From CADEED01 sp035995425 (GTDB lineage: Bacteria > Pseudomonadota > Gammaproteobacteria > Steroidobacterales > Steroidobacteraceae): a stretch of DNA of 64,000 nucleotides. The stretch lies in assembly GCA_035995425.1 (NCBI GenBank), contig DASYKM010000089.1, positions 1 to 64,000 on the forward strand, in the 5' to 3' direction. Position 1 is the first letter of the stretch. Every line of letters starts with the position of its first letter. A program made the translations under genes and the position numbers. Positions 40,740 to 49,461 of this stretch are shown in pieces. The notes beneath the pieces were generated by a model that was not told the DNA's origin, did not search any database, and worked only from the letters and a program-made list of their open reading frames with translations.

Positions 40740-41468
40740 ATGACGAACAGCTTGCGGCTCAGCGGCGGCTGGCAAGTCGCGACGGCGCTGGCCGTGGTAT
40801 TTGCCGCATCACGCGCGGTGGGCGTGCTCGGACCCAACGGGTTGCGATGGCTGCTGCCACTCGGCTTCACGCTGATGGCCCTGGCGCCGTTCCTTCTGCT
40901 GGATGCCAACGGCCGCCGCGCCATCGGCTTCGTGCGGCCGGCGAATCCGCGGATCTTCGCAAGCGCGGTCCTGGCAGGCGCGGCGGCGGCGATTGCGTGC
41001 TTTGCGCTGGGCTATACGCTCTTCGGCACCACCGCCGACAACTGGTTCGTGACGATCGCGAACAGCTACCGGCAAGTCATGGACACCACCGATTGGTCCA
41101 TCGGGCGTTTGCACCTGGTCTTCACGATTCCGGCGCTCATCTTCAGCCCGATCGGCGAAGAGATCTTTTTCCGCGGCTATCTGCAGTACGCGATCGAGCG
41201 GCGATTCAGCGCGCGGGTGAGCACCATCGCCGAATGCGCGGCGTTCGGCACGGTGCACGTCTGCCATCACGGGCTCATCCTGGCTGCCGGCGGAATTCTC
41301 TTGCGCCCTGTTTCCGCTCCGATCTGGATCTCGTTGATGTTCGGCGCCGCGCTGCTGTTCGCCTATCTACGAAAGAGCAGCGGATCGCTCTTGCCGGCCA
41401 TTGCCGCGCATGCCGCATTCAATCTGGTCATGAATCTCACGATCTTCGCCTTCCTTTGGAAAACCTAG
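40740..41468 (+). CDS. CPBP-family intramembrane metalloprotease
   Basis: 242 residues with about seven membrane helices. CPBP (Abi, type II CAAX-like) signatures: SPIGEEIFFRGYLQYAIE with the catalytic Glu pair, FGTVHVCHHG with the metal histidine, and AAHAAFNLVMN near the C-terminus. The true start is the ATG at 40740, 20 bases after phoU; a longer frame opening inside phoU is not real. Substrate unknown; members act on prenylated proteins, peptides or immunity. Confidence 0.85.
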   Translation: MTNSLRLSGGWQVATALAVVFAASRAVGVLGPNGLRWLLPLGFTLMALAPFLLLDANGRRAIGFVRPANPRIFASAVLAGAAAAIACFALGYTLFGTTADNWFVTIANSYRQVMDTTDWSIGRLHLVFTIPALIFSPIGEEIFFRGYLQYAIERRFSARVSTIAECAAFGTVHVCHHGLILAAGGILLRPVSAPIWISLMFGAALLFAYLRKSSGSLLPAIAAHAAFNLVMNLTIFAFLWKT

Positions 41469-41480
41469 GCCGGAACACCT

Positions 41481-41807
41481 GTGCAAGACGACGATGACAC
41501 TGGCAAGTGGTGGCGCAAAGTCCTGGCGCAGCGCGCGGCCGTCGTCGCGCTCGCGGGGCTTTGCATCGCACTGTTGAACGCCTGGTACATGGCAAGGAAC
41601 AAGTACGCAGGCACGATGCTGCTCAACCTGGTGTGCCTCGTCGTCGTGCCGCTCTCCGGCGGCCTCGCTGCGGCAAACTTCTCACGGACCGACAGCTCCG
41701 CAATGAGAGCCTTCGTTGGTATCGCTTCGGGCCTGTTGTCGCTCGGAGCGCTGGTCCTGGCCTGGTTCGCGATATACCTGGGTGCGGGCGGCTCCTTCCG
41801 CATGTGA
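41481..41807 (+). CDS. Small membrane protein of unknown function
   Basis: 108 residues, GTG start 12 bases after the CPBP gene. Three membrane helices: VVALAGLCIALLNAWYMA, MLLNLVCLVVVPLSGGLA and GLLSLGALVLAWFAIYL, after an acidic N-terminus (MQDDDDTGKWWRK). Not recognised. The tight spacing suggests cotranscription with the CPBP protease gene. Confidence 0.6.
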   Translation: MQDDDDTGKWWRKVLAQRAAVVALAGLCIALLNAWYMARNKYAGTMLLNLVCLVVVPLSGGLAAANFSRTDSSAMRAFVGIASGLLSLGALVLAWFAIYLGAGGSFRM

Positions 41808-41855
41808 GAGCGGTGTGCTGACCGCCGCGAGCCAGTTCATTTATAGTCGCTGCCC

Positions 41856-42380
41856 ATGATGGACCGACGGCAGAAGATCAATCTCGTGGGCGCGCTCGTC
41901 TGCGCGGCCATGCTGGGCTACGCCATCTACGCCGAGAAATACCTCGGCTACGTGCCGTGTCCGCTGTGCATGTTTCAGCGCGTCTGCATCGGCGCGCTGG
42001 GCCTGGTCTTCCTGGTGGCGGCGCTGCATCGCGCACGGTTCGCCGGCGGCGTCGTCTACGCCTTCCTCATTTTCCTCGCCGCCGGATCCGCGACCTGGGT
42101 TGCCGGTCGCCACGTCTGGATCCAGCACCAGCCGCCCGGCACGGTGCCGTCGTGCGGCGCGCCACTCGACAACCTGCTGCAGATGTTTCCGTTGCTCGAG
42201 GTCGTTCGGAAAGTCATGACCGGCGGCGGAGAATGCGGCGTCATCGACTGGAGGCTGCTCGGCATCTCGATGCCGGGATGGGTCCTGATCGCCGCGGTTT
42301 CACTGGGGCTGGTCGGCATCCTCAACAACGCCGTCTACCCGGTGCGTGCACCGCGCTTGCGGGGCATGGGCCGCGCCTAA
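41856..42380 (+). CDS. dsbB: Disulfide bond formation protein B
   Basis: 174 residues, four membrane helices. Reoxidises DsbA and passes electrons to quinone. The first redox pair is YVPCPLCMFQR (CxxC) after helix 1, and the second is the periplasmic pair TVPSCG and GGECGV. The Arg after CPLCMFQ fits the quinone-site arginine. Single gene, convergent with pit. Confidence 0.93.
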   Translation: MMDRRQKINLVGALVCAAMLGYAIYAEKYLGYVPCPLCMFQRVCIGALGLVFLVAALHRARFAGGVVYAFLIFLAAGSATWVAGRHVWIQHQPPGTVPSCGAPLDNLLQMFPLLEVVRKVMTGGGECGVIDWRLLGISMPGWVLIAAVSLGLVGILNNAVYPVRAPRLRGMGRA

Positions 42381-43375
42381 AAGATCGCGCCGCCCATCCA
42401 CCAGGCGATGGCGGCGATGCCGGCCGAGGCCGGTATGGTCACTATCCAGGCGATGACGATGTTGCCTGCCACCGCCCACCGCACCGCCGATGAACGCTGC
42501 GCCGCGCCCACGCCGATGATGGCACCGGTAATGGTGTGCGTGGTCGATACTGGAATACCGAAATGCGTGGCGAGGAACAGCGTGATTGCACCGCCTGTTT
42601 CGGCGGCGAATCCACCGACAGGCTTCAGCTTGGTGATGCGCTGGCCCATGGTCTTCACGATGCGCCAGCCGCCGAACATGGTGCCGCAGCCGATGGCGAC
42701 GAAGCAGCTGACCACCACCCACGCGGGCAAGTGATCCTTGCTGGTGACGCCGCTCGCGATCAACAGCAGCCAGATGATGCCCATGGTCTTCTGCGCATCG
42801 TTGCCGCCGTGTCCCGTGCTGTAGGCGGCGGACGAAATCAGCTGTATCCGCCGAAACCATTTGTCCACGCGTCGCGGCGTCTGCCGGAAAAAAATCCACG
42901 AGACGCTGAGCATGATCAGAGATCCGAGCGCCATGCCGAGCAGCGGCGAGACGACGATGAACGCCGCGGTCTTCAGGATCCCGGGCGCGAGCAATGGCGC
43001 GGTGCCCGCTGCCGCCAGCGCGGCGCCGATCATGCCGCCGATGAGCGCGTGGGACGAGCTCGAGGGAATGCCGTAATACCAGGTGATGAGATTCCACGAG
43101 ATGGCGCCGATCAGCGCGCCGAATATCAGGCGGTTGTCGACGAACGAAGGATCGATGATGCCCTTGCCGACGGTTGCCGCGACACTGAGCTTGAAGAAGG
43201 CGAACGCCACCACGTTGAAGAATGCGGCCCAGAGCACGGCCTGCCAGGGCTTGAGTACGCCGGTGGAGACGACGGTCGCGATGGAGTTCGCCGCGTCATG
43301 AAACCCATTCATGAAATCGAACGCCAGGGCGAGCAACACCAGCAATACCAGCGTGACTGTCACTGATCCGTCCAT
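42377..43375 (-). CDS. pit: Low-affinity inorganic phosphate transporter (PiT family)
   Basis: 332 residues, about ten membrane helices. The duplicated PiT signature is visible as NGFHDAANSIATVVSTG near residue 24 and GHGGNDAQKTMGI near residue 190. It imports metal-phosphate by proton or sodium symport. It is 19 bases downstream of the DUF47 gene, the standard pairing in bacteria with a PhoU-like regulator of Pit. Its 3' end overlaps the dsbB stop by four bases in convergent orientation. Confidence 0.93.
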   Translation of the reverse strand: MDGSVTVTLVLLVLLALAFDFMNGFHDAANSIATVVSTGVLKPWQAVLWAAFFNVVAFAFFKLSVAATVGKGIIDPSFVDNRLIFGALIGAISWNLITWYYGIPSSSSHALIGGMIGAALAAAGTAPLLAPGILKTAAFIVVSPLLGMALGSLIMLSVSWIFFRQTPRRVDKWFRRIQLISSAAYSTGHGGNDAQKTMGIIWLLLIASGVTSKDHLPAWVVVSCFVAIGCGTMFGGWRIVKTMGQRITKLKPVGGFAAETGGAITLFLATHFGIPVSTTHTITGAIIGVGAAQRSSAVRWAVAGNIVIAWIVTIPASAGIAAIAWWMGGAIF

Positions 43376-43394
43376 GAGTAGCGCTCGACGCCCG

Positions 43395-44036
43395 TCAGGC
43401 GTTTTCGAGCACGACGCTTTCGATGACGTTGGCCACGTCCTGGCACTTGTCGGTGGCCGACTCGAGGGCTTCGTACACGGCCTTGAGCTTGATCAGCTGC
43501 CGCACGTCGGTCTCATTGCGGAACAACTCCGAGATCGCGCTGCGCATGACCTTGTCCGCTTCCGATTCGAGCTTGTCGATTTCCTGGCAGATCTTGAGGA
43601 TGGCAGGCGCATCGGCCATCGACGCCATGAGACCGACCGCCGACTGCACGCGTTCCGAGCAACGCAGCAACAGTTCGGCCAGCTGCGTCGCTTCGGGCGT
43701 CACTTTCTGGATGTCGTAGAGCACCAGCGATTCGGCCGTGTCCTGGATCAGGTCGAGCACGTCGTCCATGCGCGAAATCAGGCGATGGATGTCGTCGCGG
43801 TCGAAGGGCGTGACGAACGTGGTGTGCAACAGCTGCACGGTCTCATGGGTGATGCGGTCGGCGGCATGCTCTGCGTCTTCGATGGTCTTGATGCCGGTCG
43901 GACGATCCTTGACGGAATCGTAGTGCCGCAGCACGTCGGCGAGGGCGAGTGCGCCGTCGACGATGAGTTTTGCGTGGCCGTCGAACAGTTTGAAGAAATG
44001 CCCTTCACGGGGCATGAGACGCGAGATGAAGTTCAT
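43395..44036 (-). CDS. DUF47 (TIGR00153) PhoU-like regulator of Pit
   Basis: 213 residues, helical. FFKLFDGHAKLIVDGALALA, DIHRLISRMDDVLDLIQDTA and ATDKCQDVANVIESVVLENA show the two PhoU-like acidic repeats typical of DUF47 proteins. These proteins occur with pit genes and are thought to control phosphate uptake through them. First gene of the pair with pit. A strong Pho-box-like sequence (44094-44111) lies 58 bases upstream. Confidence 0.88.
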   Translation of the reverse strand: MNFISRLMPREGHFFKLFDGHAKLIVDGALALADVLRHYDSVKDRPTGIKTIEDAEHAADRITHETVQLLHTTFVTPFDRDDIHRLISRMDDVLDLIQDTAESLVLYDIQKVTPEATQLAELLLRCSERVQSAVGLMASMADAPAILKICQEIDKLESEADKVMRSAISELFRNETDVRQLIKLKAVYEALESATDKCQDVANVIESVVLENA

Positions 44037-44093
44037 TGTTTTGCCGGGAGGCCCCTGGAATCAGGCGCGGAGTTTAGTGCCTTGGGCGGAAAG

Positions 44094-44111
44094 CTGTCAC
44101 AAAACTGTATT
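44094..44111 (+). promoter_or_regulatory. Pho-box-like site upstream of DUF47-pit
   Basis: CTGTCAC-AAAA-CTGTATT, two half-sites with the 11-base period. The box points away from the DUF47 gene (plus orientation while the gene is minus). It also lies just past the dapE stop. If functional it would put pit under PhoB control in inverted orientation. Confidence 0.6.
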
Positions 44112-44128
44112 CAATGACCGCCAGACGG

Positions 44129-45256
44129 TCAGACCAGCATTTCCTTCAATGCATTCAGGTAGATGCGATGCAGGCGATCGATGTCGACCACATTCACGCT
44201 CTCGTTGACCTTGTGAATGGTGGCATTGATGACGCCGAGCTCGACAACCTGCGCGCCGAGCGGCGCGATAAAACGGCCGTCCGAGGTGCCGCCGCCGGTG
44301 GAGAATTTGGGCCGGATGCCCGTTTCAGCTTCGATCGCGCGGGTCACGCCCGCCGACAGCGCGCCAGGCGCCGTGTAGAAAGGCTCGCCGGAGACGTACC
44401 ACTCGAGCGTGAAGCGCACGCCGTGTTTCTTGAGGATGTCTTCGACGATGATCTTGAGCCCATCGATGGTCTGTACCGGTGAGTAGCGCAGGTTGAAACG
44501 TGCCTTGAGCTCTCCGGGGATCACGTTGGGTGCGCCGGTGCCGGCGTTGAAATTCGAGATCTGAAAGCTCGTCGGCTGGAAGTGTTCGTTGCCATTGTCC
44601 CAGACGCGCGCCGTGAGCTCGGCGAGTGCCGGCGCAAAGGTGTGCACCGGGTTCTCGGCAAGCTGCGGATAGGCGATGTGTCCCTGCACGCCGTGCACCG
44701 TGAGCCGCCCGGAGAGTGAGCCGCGACGACCGATCTTGATGGTGTCGCCGAGCTCTTTTTCGCTCGACGGCTCGCCGACGATGCACCAGTCGATCTTCTG
44801 CCCGCGTTCGCGCAGCGTCTCCACCACTTTCTTGGTGCCGTCGACCGAGGGACCTTCTTCGTCGCTGGTGATCAGGTAGGCGATGGTGCCTTTGTGTTTC
44901 GGATGCGCCTTCACGAATTCTTCGGTGGCGGTGACCATGGCGGCCAGCGCGCTTTTCATGTCGGCGGCGCCGCGACCGAACAGCAGTCCGTCACGCACCG
45001 CGGGTTTGAACGGATCGCTCTTCCATTCTTCGAGCGGGCCGGTGGGCACCACGTCGGTATGGCCGGCGAAGCACAGCACGGGGCTGCCTTTGCCACGCGT
45101 GGCCCAGAAGTTGTCGACGTTCCCATAGCGCAGGTTTTCGATGTCGAAACCGGCCTCGGCGAGGCGACGCGTCATGACTTCCTGACAACCCTGGTCGGCA
45201 GGGGTCACGGAGTTTCGCCCGAGGAGATCGAGCGTGAGATCGACGGTAGCTGACAT
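44129..45256 (-). CDS. dapE: Succinyl-diaminopimelate desuccinylase
   Basis: 375 residues from the ATG at 45256 (MSATVDLTLDLLGRN); an extended frame to 45358 is not supported. Di-zinc M20 hydrolase in the succinylase branch of lysine/DAP synthesis. Signatures: CFAGHTDVVPTGP with the first metal His/Asp, GRGAADMKSALAAM with the bridging Asp, SDEEGPSVDGT with the catalytic Glu pair, GEPSSEKELGDTIKIGRRGS, and STGGGTSDGRFIA at the dimer/substrate loop. Its partners dapD and dapC are at 53539-55580. Confidence 0.95.
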   Translation of the reverse strand: MSATVDLTLDLLGRNSVTPADQGCQEVMTRRLAEAGFDIENLRYGNVDNFWATRGKGSPVLCFAGHTDVVPTGPLEEWKSDPFKPAVRDGLLFGRGAADMKSALAAMVTATEEFVKAHPKHKGTIAYLITSDEEGPSVDGTKKVVETLRERGQKIDWCIVGEPSSEKELGDTIKIGRRGSLSGRLTVHGVQGHIAYPQLAENPVHTFAPALAELTARVWDNGNEHFQPTSFQISNFNAGTGAPNVIPGELKARFNLRYSPVQTIDGLKIIVEDILKKHGVRFTLEWYVSGEPFYTAPGALSAGVTRAIEAETGIRPKFSTGGGTSDGRFIAPLGAQVVELGVINATIHKVNESVNVVDIDRLHRIYLNALKEMLV

Positions 45257-45303
45257 CGGTGCGCGCGTTATACGGAACTGAGCCTGTAGCAGCAAGGAGT
45301 TTT

Positions 45304-45321
45304 GTGACTGTCCTGTGAAAA
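45304..45321 (-). promoter_or_regulatory. Pho-box-like site between dapE and pstS
   Basis: On the minus strand TTTTCAC-AGGA-CAGTCAC (11 of 14 consensus positions by my count). It lies 72 bases before the pstS start and 47 bases before the dapE start, in inverted orientation for pstS. A possible -10 for pstS is CATAAAG near 45355. Confidence 0.45.
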
Positions 45322-45393
45322 CGCGCCCGCTGAAATATTTCCGCAACCTTGCAGTCATAAAGTGCCGCCCGTCACAACCGGAGGCAATACACC

Positions 45394-46446
45394 GTGACCC
45401 GCAATATCCTGATTTCTTCGCTCGCGGCCGGCATCGTCTGCGCCCTGAGCGGTAACGCGCAGGCGCAATCGGCGCGCGATTCCATCAACATCGTCGGTTC
45501 CTCGACGGTCTATCCGTTCACCACGACCGTCGCCGAGCAATTTGGTCGCGCCGGCAAGTTCAAGACTCCCAAGGTCGAGAGCACGGGCACCGGTGGCGGA
45601 CTCAAGTTGTTCTGCAACGGCGTCGGTCCGCAGTTCCCGGACATCGCCAACGCCTCGCGCCGGATCAAGCCGGCCGAGTTGCAGACCTGCGCCCAGAACG
45701 GCGTCAAGGATGTGGTCGAGATCAAAGTCGGCTACGACGGCATCGTGCTCGCGCAGAACAAGACCGGAGCTCCGCTCAACGTCACCCGCAAGGATGTTTA
45801 TCTGGCGCTCGCCAAGACCGTGCCCGATCCGGCCAACCCGAGCGCGTTGATTCCCAACCCGTACACCACCTGGAAGAATGTGAACCCGAAACTGCCGGCC
45901 ACCAAGATCGAAGTGCTGGGTCCGCCGCCGACCTCGGGCACCCGCGATTCGTTCGCCGAGCTGTACATGGAAGCGGGTTGCCGCACCTTTGCGTGGCTGG
46001 ATGCACTGCGCACCCAGGATGAGCCGCGCTTCAAGCGCGCCTGCGACAGCATTCGTGAAGACGGTGCGTACATCGAAGCGGGCGAAAACGACAATCTCAT
46101 CGTGCAGAAGTTGGGCGCCAGCAAGGATGCCGTGGGTGTCTTCGGCTACAGCTTCCTCGAAGAGAACGTCGACAAGCTCAAGGGCGCCGTGGTCGATGGG
46201 GTCACGCCGTCTTACGACTCGATCGCCTCGGGCAAGTACCCCGCCTCGCGTCCGCTGTTCATCTACGTGAAGAAGCAGCACGTCAAGGTCATTCCGGGCA
46301 TCGAGGAGTTCATCGCGGAATACACCAGCGAGAAGGCGCTGGGCGAGGAAGGCTATCTCTCCGAGAAAGGCCTGATCCCGCCGCTCAAGGCCGAGATCGG
46401 CAAGATCCGCGACGACGCCAAGGCACTGAAGCCGCTCAAGCTCTGA
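45394..46446 (+). CDS. pstS: Phosphate ABC transporter substrate-binding protein PstS
   Basis: 350 residues, GTG start with CGGAGG upstream. Signal peptide ends GNAQAQ; no lipobox. Phosphate contacts expected in INIVGSSTVYPFTTTVAEQF (SSTVYP loop), ESTGTGGGLKLFC and PPPTSGTRDSFAELYMEAGC (SGTRD loop). Delivers phosphate to PstCA. A porin gene intervenes before pstC. A stable hairpin follows the stop. Confidence 0.93.
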   Translation: MTRNILISSLAAGIVCALSGNAQAQSARDSINIVGSSTVYPFTTTVAEQFGRAGKFKTPKVESTGTGGGLKLFCNGVGPQFPDIANASRRIKPAELQTCAQNGVKDVVEIKVGYDGIVLAQNKTGAPLNVTRKDVYLALAKTVPDPANPSALIPNPYTTWKNVNPKLPATKIEVLGPPPTSGTRDSFAELYMEAGCRTFAWLDALRTQDEPRFKRACDSIREDGAYIEAGENDNLIVQKLGASKDAVGVFGYSFLEENVDKLKGAVVDGVTPSYDSIASGKYPASRPLFIYVKKQHVKVIPGIEEFIAEYTSEKALGEEGYLSEKGLIPPLKAEIGKIRDDAKALKPLKL

Positions 46447-46457
46447 GATCACGCCGG

Positions 46458-46488
46458 GCCCGCGCGGAACTGCATGGTTCGCGCGGGC
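46458..46488 (+). terminator. Stem-loop after pstS
   Basis: GCCCGCGCGGAAC (46458-46470) pairs with GTTCGCGCGGGC (46477-46488) around a six-base loop with one bulge. No T tract follows, so it probably stabilises the pstS message or attenuates read-through rather than fully terminating. Confidence 0.55.
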
Positions 46489-46548
46489 TCACGATCTCCG
46501 TGTAAGACAAACGTCATTACCAAAGCAGTTAGATCCAGAGAAAACGTC

Positions 46549-47922
46549 ATGAACAACAGATTGATTACACTCGCAGTCGCCACCGCCATCTTTGGCGCGG
46601 CAGGTCTCACGCCGGCGCCGGCATTGGCGCAGAGCGCCGACATCGAGGCGCTCAAGGCACAGCTGGCCGCGCTGTCGGCGAAAATCGACCAGCTCGAGAA
46701 AGCGCAGACGCAAACCAGGAAGACTGTCGACGAGGCGCAGGCCACCGCCGACCACACCGCCGATGTCGTCGCGCAGGGCAACGCCCGCTTGTCATTCACT
46801 GGCGACCTGCGCTATCGCAATGAGTCGTTCGACGTCCAATACGTCGACCGCAATCGCCAGCGCGACCGCATCCGTGCGCGACTCAATGCCAATTTCCGCG
46901 TCAACGACACCATCACTGGAGTGCTCGCCATCACCACCGGCAGCACCGATCCCCGTTCCGGCAACCAGACGCTGACCGATCAGAACGCGCGCAAGGATTT
47001 CGACCTGGACGTGGCCTACGTGACCTGGGCGCCGAACGCGCAATGGAAGGTCACCGGCGGCAAGCAGCGCTACCCCTGGCAGCGCACCGGCAGCCTGTTC
47101 TTCGACAACGACGTGAACCCGGAAGGGCTGTCGGCGGGCTATACGACGGGCAACTTCTACGTGAACGCCTACTACGATTGGCTCGCCGAACGCGCGCTGT
47201 CGTTCGGCAACGTCACGAACGCTTCGAACACCGATTCGATCATGTTCGGCGCGCAGGTCGGTTACCGCATCCCGCTCTCCGATTCCACCAAGCTCAATGT
47301 CGCGGCCACGTACTTCGACTTCGACGGCGTGCAGGGCTACAACCCGCTGTTTGGCGGAAGCTCGTTCGGCAACACGACCACGACGGGTGCTGCGTGCAAT
47401 CGCACACTCGCCGCTGGCACGCTCTGCCTGCTGTCGGACTACGACATCGTGGAAGCGTTCGCTGATCTCACGACGTCAGTCGGTGGGAAGCCGTTCCGCG
47501 TCTTCGCGGATTACGCGCAGAACACCGCCGCCGAGGTGAATCCGGCAGCGCAAGAGAAGTTGGATACCGCGTATTCGGTGGGGGCGACATTCGGTGCCGC
47601 CTCGGCGGTGAAGGGCACCTGGGAGATCGGCCTCCTGTACCAGAAGGTGGAAAAGGATGCGCTGTTCGGTCAGCTCCTCGATTCGGACTTCGGCGATGGC
47701 AACACCGATACCAAGGGCTTCGCGCTTCGCGGCGGTTACACGATCGCGCGCAACTGGACGGTGAACGCCACGTTGTTCCTCAACGACCTCTCGAACGACG
47801 TGCCGCAGTCGGTCACCGTGTTCAACGAGGCAACTCCGGCACCCTTCGACACCACCGCGATCAACGGTGTTTTCGATCGGGATTACAAGCGCTTGCAGCT
47901 GGATCTGAATTTCAGGTTCTAG
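46549..47922 (+). CDS. Outer-membrane porin with N-terminal coiled coil, probably phosphate-related
   Basis: 457 residues from the ATG at 46549. Signal peptide LTPAPALAQ, then a short coiled coil (IEALKAQLAALSAKIDQLEK) typical of porins that trimerise or bind peptidoglycan, then a beta-barrel with alternating strands from LSFTGDLRYRNESF to the terminal aromatic RLQLDLNFRF. It belongs to the putative-porin group related in role to OprO/OprP, but selectivity cannot be read. Its place between pstS and pstC argues for phosphate or phosphoester uptake across the outer membrane. Confidence 0.8.
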   Translation: MNNRLITLAVATAIFGAAGLTPAPALAQSADIEALKAQLAALSAKIDQLEKAQTQTRKTVDEAQATADHTADVVAQGNARLSFTGDLRYRNESFDVQYVDRNRQRDRIRARLNANFRVNDTITGVLAITTGSTDPRSGNQTLTDQNARKDFDLDVAYVTWAPNAQWKVTGGKQRYPWQRTGSLFFDNDVNPEGLSAGYTTGNFYVNAYYDWLAERALSFGNVTNASNTDSIMFGAQVGYRIPLSDSTKLNVAATYFDFDGVQGYNPLFGGSSFGNTTTTGAACNRTLAAGTLCLLSDYDIVEAFADLTTSVGGKPFRVFADYAQNTAAEVNPAAQEKLDTAYSVGATFGAASAVKGTWEIGLLYQKVEKDALFGQLLDSDFGDGNTDTKGFALRGGYTIARNWTVNATLFLNDLSNDVPQSVTVFNEATPAPFDTTAINGVFDRDYKRLQLDLNFRF

Positions 47923-47932
47923 GCAGTCGAGA

Positions 47933-47954
47933 GGGGCGGCAAGGATGCCGCCCC
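47933..47954 (+). terminator. Perfect stem-loop between porin and pstC
   Basis: GGGGCGGCA (47933-47941), loop AGGA, TGCCGCCCC (47946-47954). Nine perfect base pairs, no T run. Likely 3' end stabiliser or weak terminator of the pstS-porin unit; a Pho box for pstC begins 15 bases later. Confidence 0.6.
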
Positions 47955-47968
47955 TGGTCCTGAAATGG

Positions 47969-47986
47969 ATTTCACGAAGTTGTAAC
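47969..47986 (+). promoter_or_regulatory. Candidate Pho box upstream of pstCAB-phoU
   Basis: ATTTCAC-GAAG-TTGTAAC, two half-sites with an 11-base period, each five of seven to consensus, in forward orientation 87 bases before the pstC start. A TTAAAC -10-like sequence follows near 47996. Confidence 0.5.
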
Positions 47987-48072
47987 AAAGCCGCGTTAAA
48001 CAGGGTGGCCCACCAAGCCGAACGACATCGGCCGTTCGGGCTAGCGACCTGCCAGGAAACCGAAGAACACAT

Positions 48073-49461
48073 ATGACTCCGGCGGCCTTACTCATTGCAC
48101 TGTCTATTTTTTCCGTCGGCGCTTTCTGGGTCGGGAAGTCTCGCTCGCTCGCCCTGGTCGGTGGCAGTCGCGGAGTGCGTCACCTGCATTCGTTGCCGGG
48201 TCACTACGGACTCATGACGGCGCTGTGGTGCGCATTGCCGGCGCTCCTGGTCATCGGTGTCTGGCTGGTGTTCCAGGACGCCATCATCCTTCGACTGATC
48301 ACCGATCATCTTCCGGCGGGAGTGCGCGATCTTCCAGCCAACGATCTGTCGCTGGTCATGAATGACGTGCGCAATCTCGTCGCCGGCAATGTTCCAGCGT
48401 CTTCGGTGAGCCCTGCGGTGCAGGCCGCCTCGGCTGAATACGTGCAGTTGCGGGGCATCAGCCGCATGGCGCTCACGGTGCTGGTCATGGTGATGTCGGT
48501 CGCCGCGGTGATCGTGATCCGCTCGCGCATCACCACCGAGCTGCGTGCACGCAATACCGTCGAGCGCGTAATCGAGTGGCTGCTCATCGGCTGCTCGACC
48601 ATTGCCGTCTTCACCACCATCGGCATCGTCGCTTCGGTGGCCTTCGAAGCCTTCCGGTTCTTTTCCATCATCTCACCGTTCGATTTCCTGTTCGGCACGG
48701 CTTGGAGCCCGCAGATGGCCATCCGCGCCGACCAGGTGGGATCGTCGGGTTCCTTCGGCGCGGTCCCCCTGTTTGCCGGTACGGCGCTCATTTCGTTGAT
48801 CGCCATGGTCATCGCCGTACCCATCGGCCTGTTCTCGGCTATCTACCTGGCCGAGTACGCTCACCCGCGATTCCGCACCTTTGCCAAGCCCTTGCTCGAG
48901 GTGCTGGCCGGTGTGCCCACGGTGGTCTACGGATTCTTCGCGGCGCTGACGATCGGTCCGGCGTTGCGCGGCTGGGGCGAGAGCCTCGGGCTCAACGTCG
49001 CCTCGGAGAGCGCGCTCGCCGCCGGTTTCGTCATGGGCATCATGATCATCCCATTCGTATCTTCATTGGCCGACGACATGATCAGTGCGGTGCCACAGTC
49101 GTTGCGCGACGGCGCATACGCGCTGGGCGCCACGCGCTCCGAGACCATCAAGCAGGTCGTCATGCGCGCGGCGCTGCCCGGCATAGTCGGCGGCGTTCTG
49201 CTGGCCGTGTCGCGCGCCATCGGCGAGACCATGATCGTGGTGATGGCCGCGGGACTCGCCGCCAATCTCACCGCCAATCCGCTCGAGGCCGTCACCACGG
49301 TGACGGTGCAGATCGTCACGCTGCTGGTCGGCGACCAGGAGTTCGACAGCCCCAAGACGCTCGCGGCATTCGCGCTCGGCCTGGTCCTGTTCCTCGTCAC
49401 GCTGGCGCTGAACGTGCTCGCGCTGCACATCGTCAGGAAATATCGTGAGCAATACGAATAA
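48073..49461 (+). CDS. pstC: Phosphate ABC transporter permease PstC (extended form)
   Basis: 462 residues, well over the 300-320 of classical PstC. The first about 200 residues carry three extra membrane segments and a periplasmic loop (RLITDHLPAGVRDLPANDLS); the permease core follows from VPLFAGTALISLIAMVIAVP, with EVLAGVPTVVYGFFAALTIG and the ABC-coupling loop RDGAYALGATRSETIKQVVM. Extended PstC/PstA pairs are common in marine and xanthomonad-like proteobacteria. The 3' end overlaps pstA by 17 bases. Confidence 0.92.
   Translation: MTPAALLIALSIFSVGAFWVGKSRSLALVGGSRGVRHLHSLPGHYGLMTALWCALPALLVIGVWLVFQDAIILRLITDHLPAGVRDLPANDLSLVMNDVRNLVAGNVPASSVSPAVQAASAEYVQLRGISRMALTVLVMVMSVAAVIVIRSRITTELRARNTVERVIEWLLIGCSTIAVFTTIGIVASVAFEAFRFFSIISPFDFLFGTAWSPQMAIRADQVGSSGSFGAVPLFAGTALISLIAMVIAVPIGLFSAIYLAEYAHPRFRTFAKPLLEVLAGVPTVVYGFFAALTIGPALRGWGESLGLNVASESALAAGFVMGIMIIPFVSSLADDMISAVPQSLRDGAYALGATRSETIKQVVMRAALPGIVGGVLLAVSRAIGETMIVVMAAGLAANLTANPLEAVTTVTVQIVTLLVGDQEFDSPKTLAAFALGLVLFLVTLALNVLALHIVRKYREQYE

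Noticed and set aside
40203..41468. 421-codon frame extending the CPBP protein upstream
   Set aside because: Opens inside phoU in another frame; the conserved protein starts at 40740.
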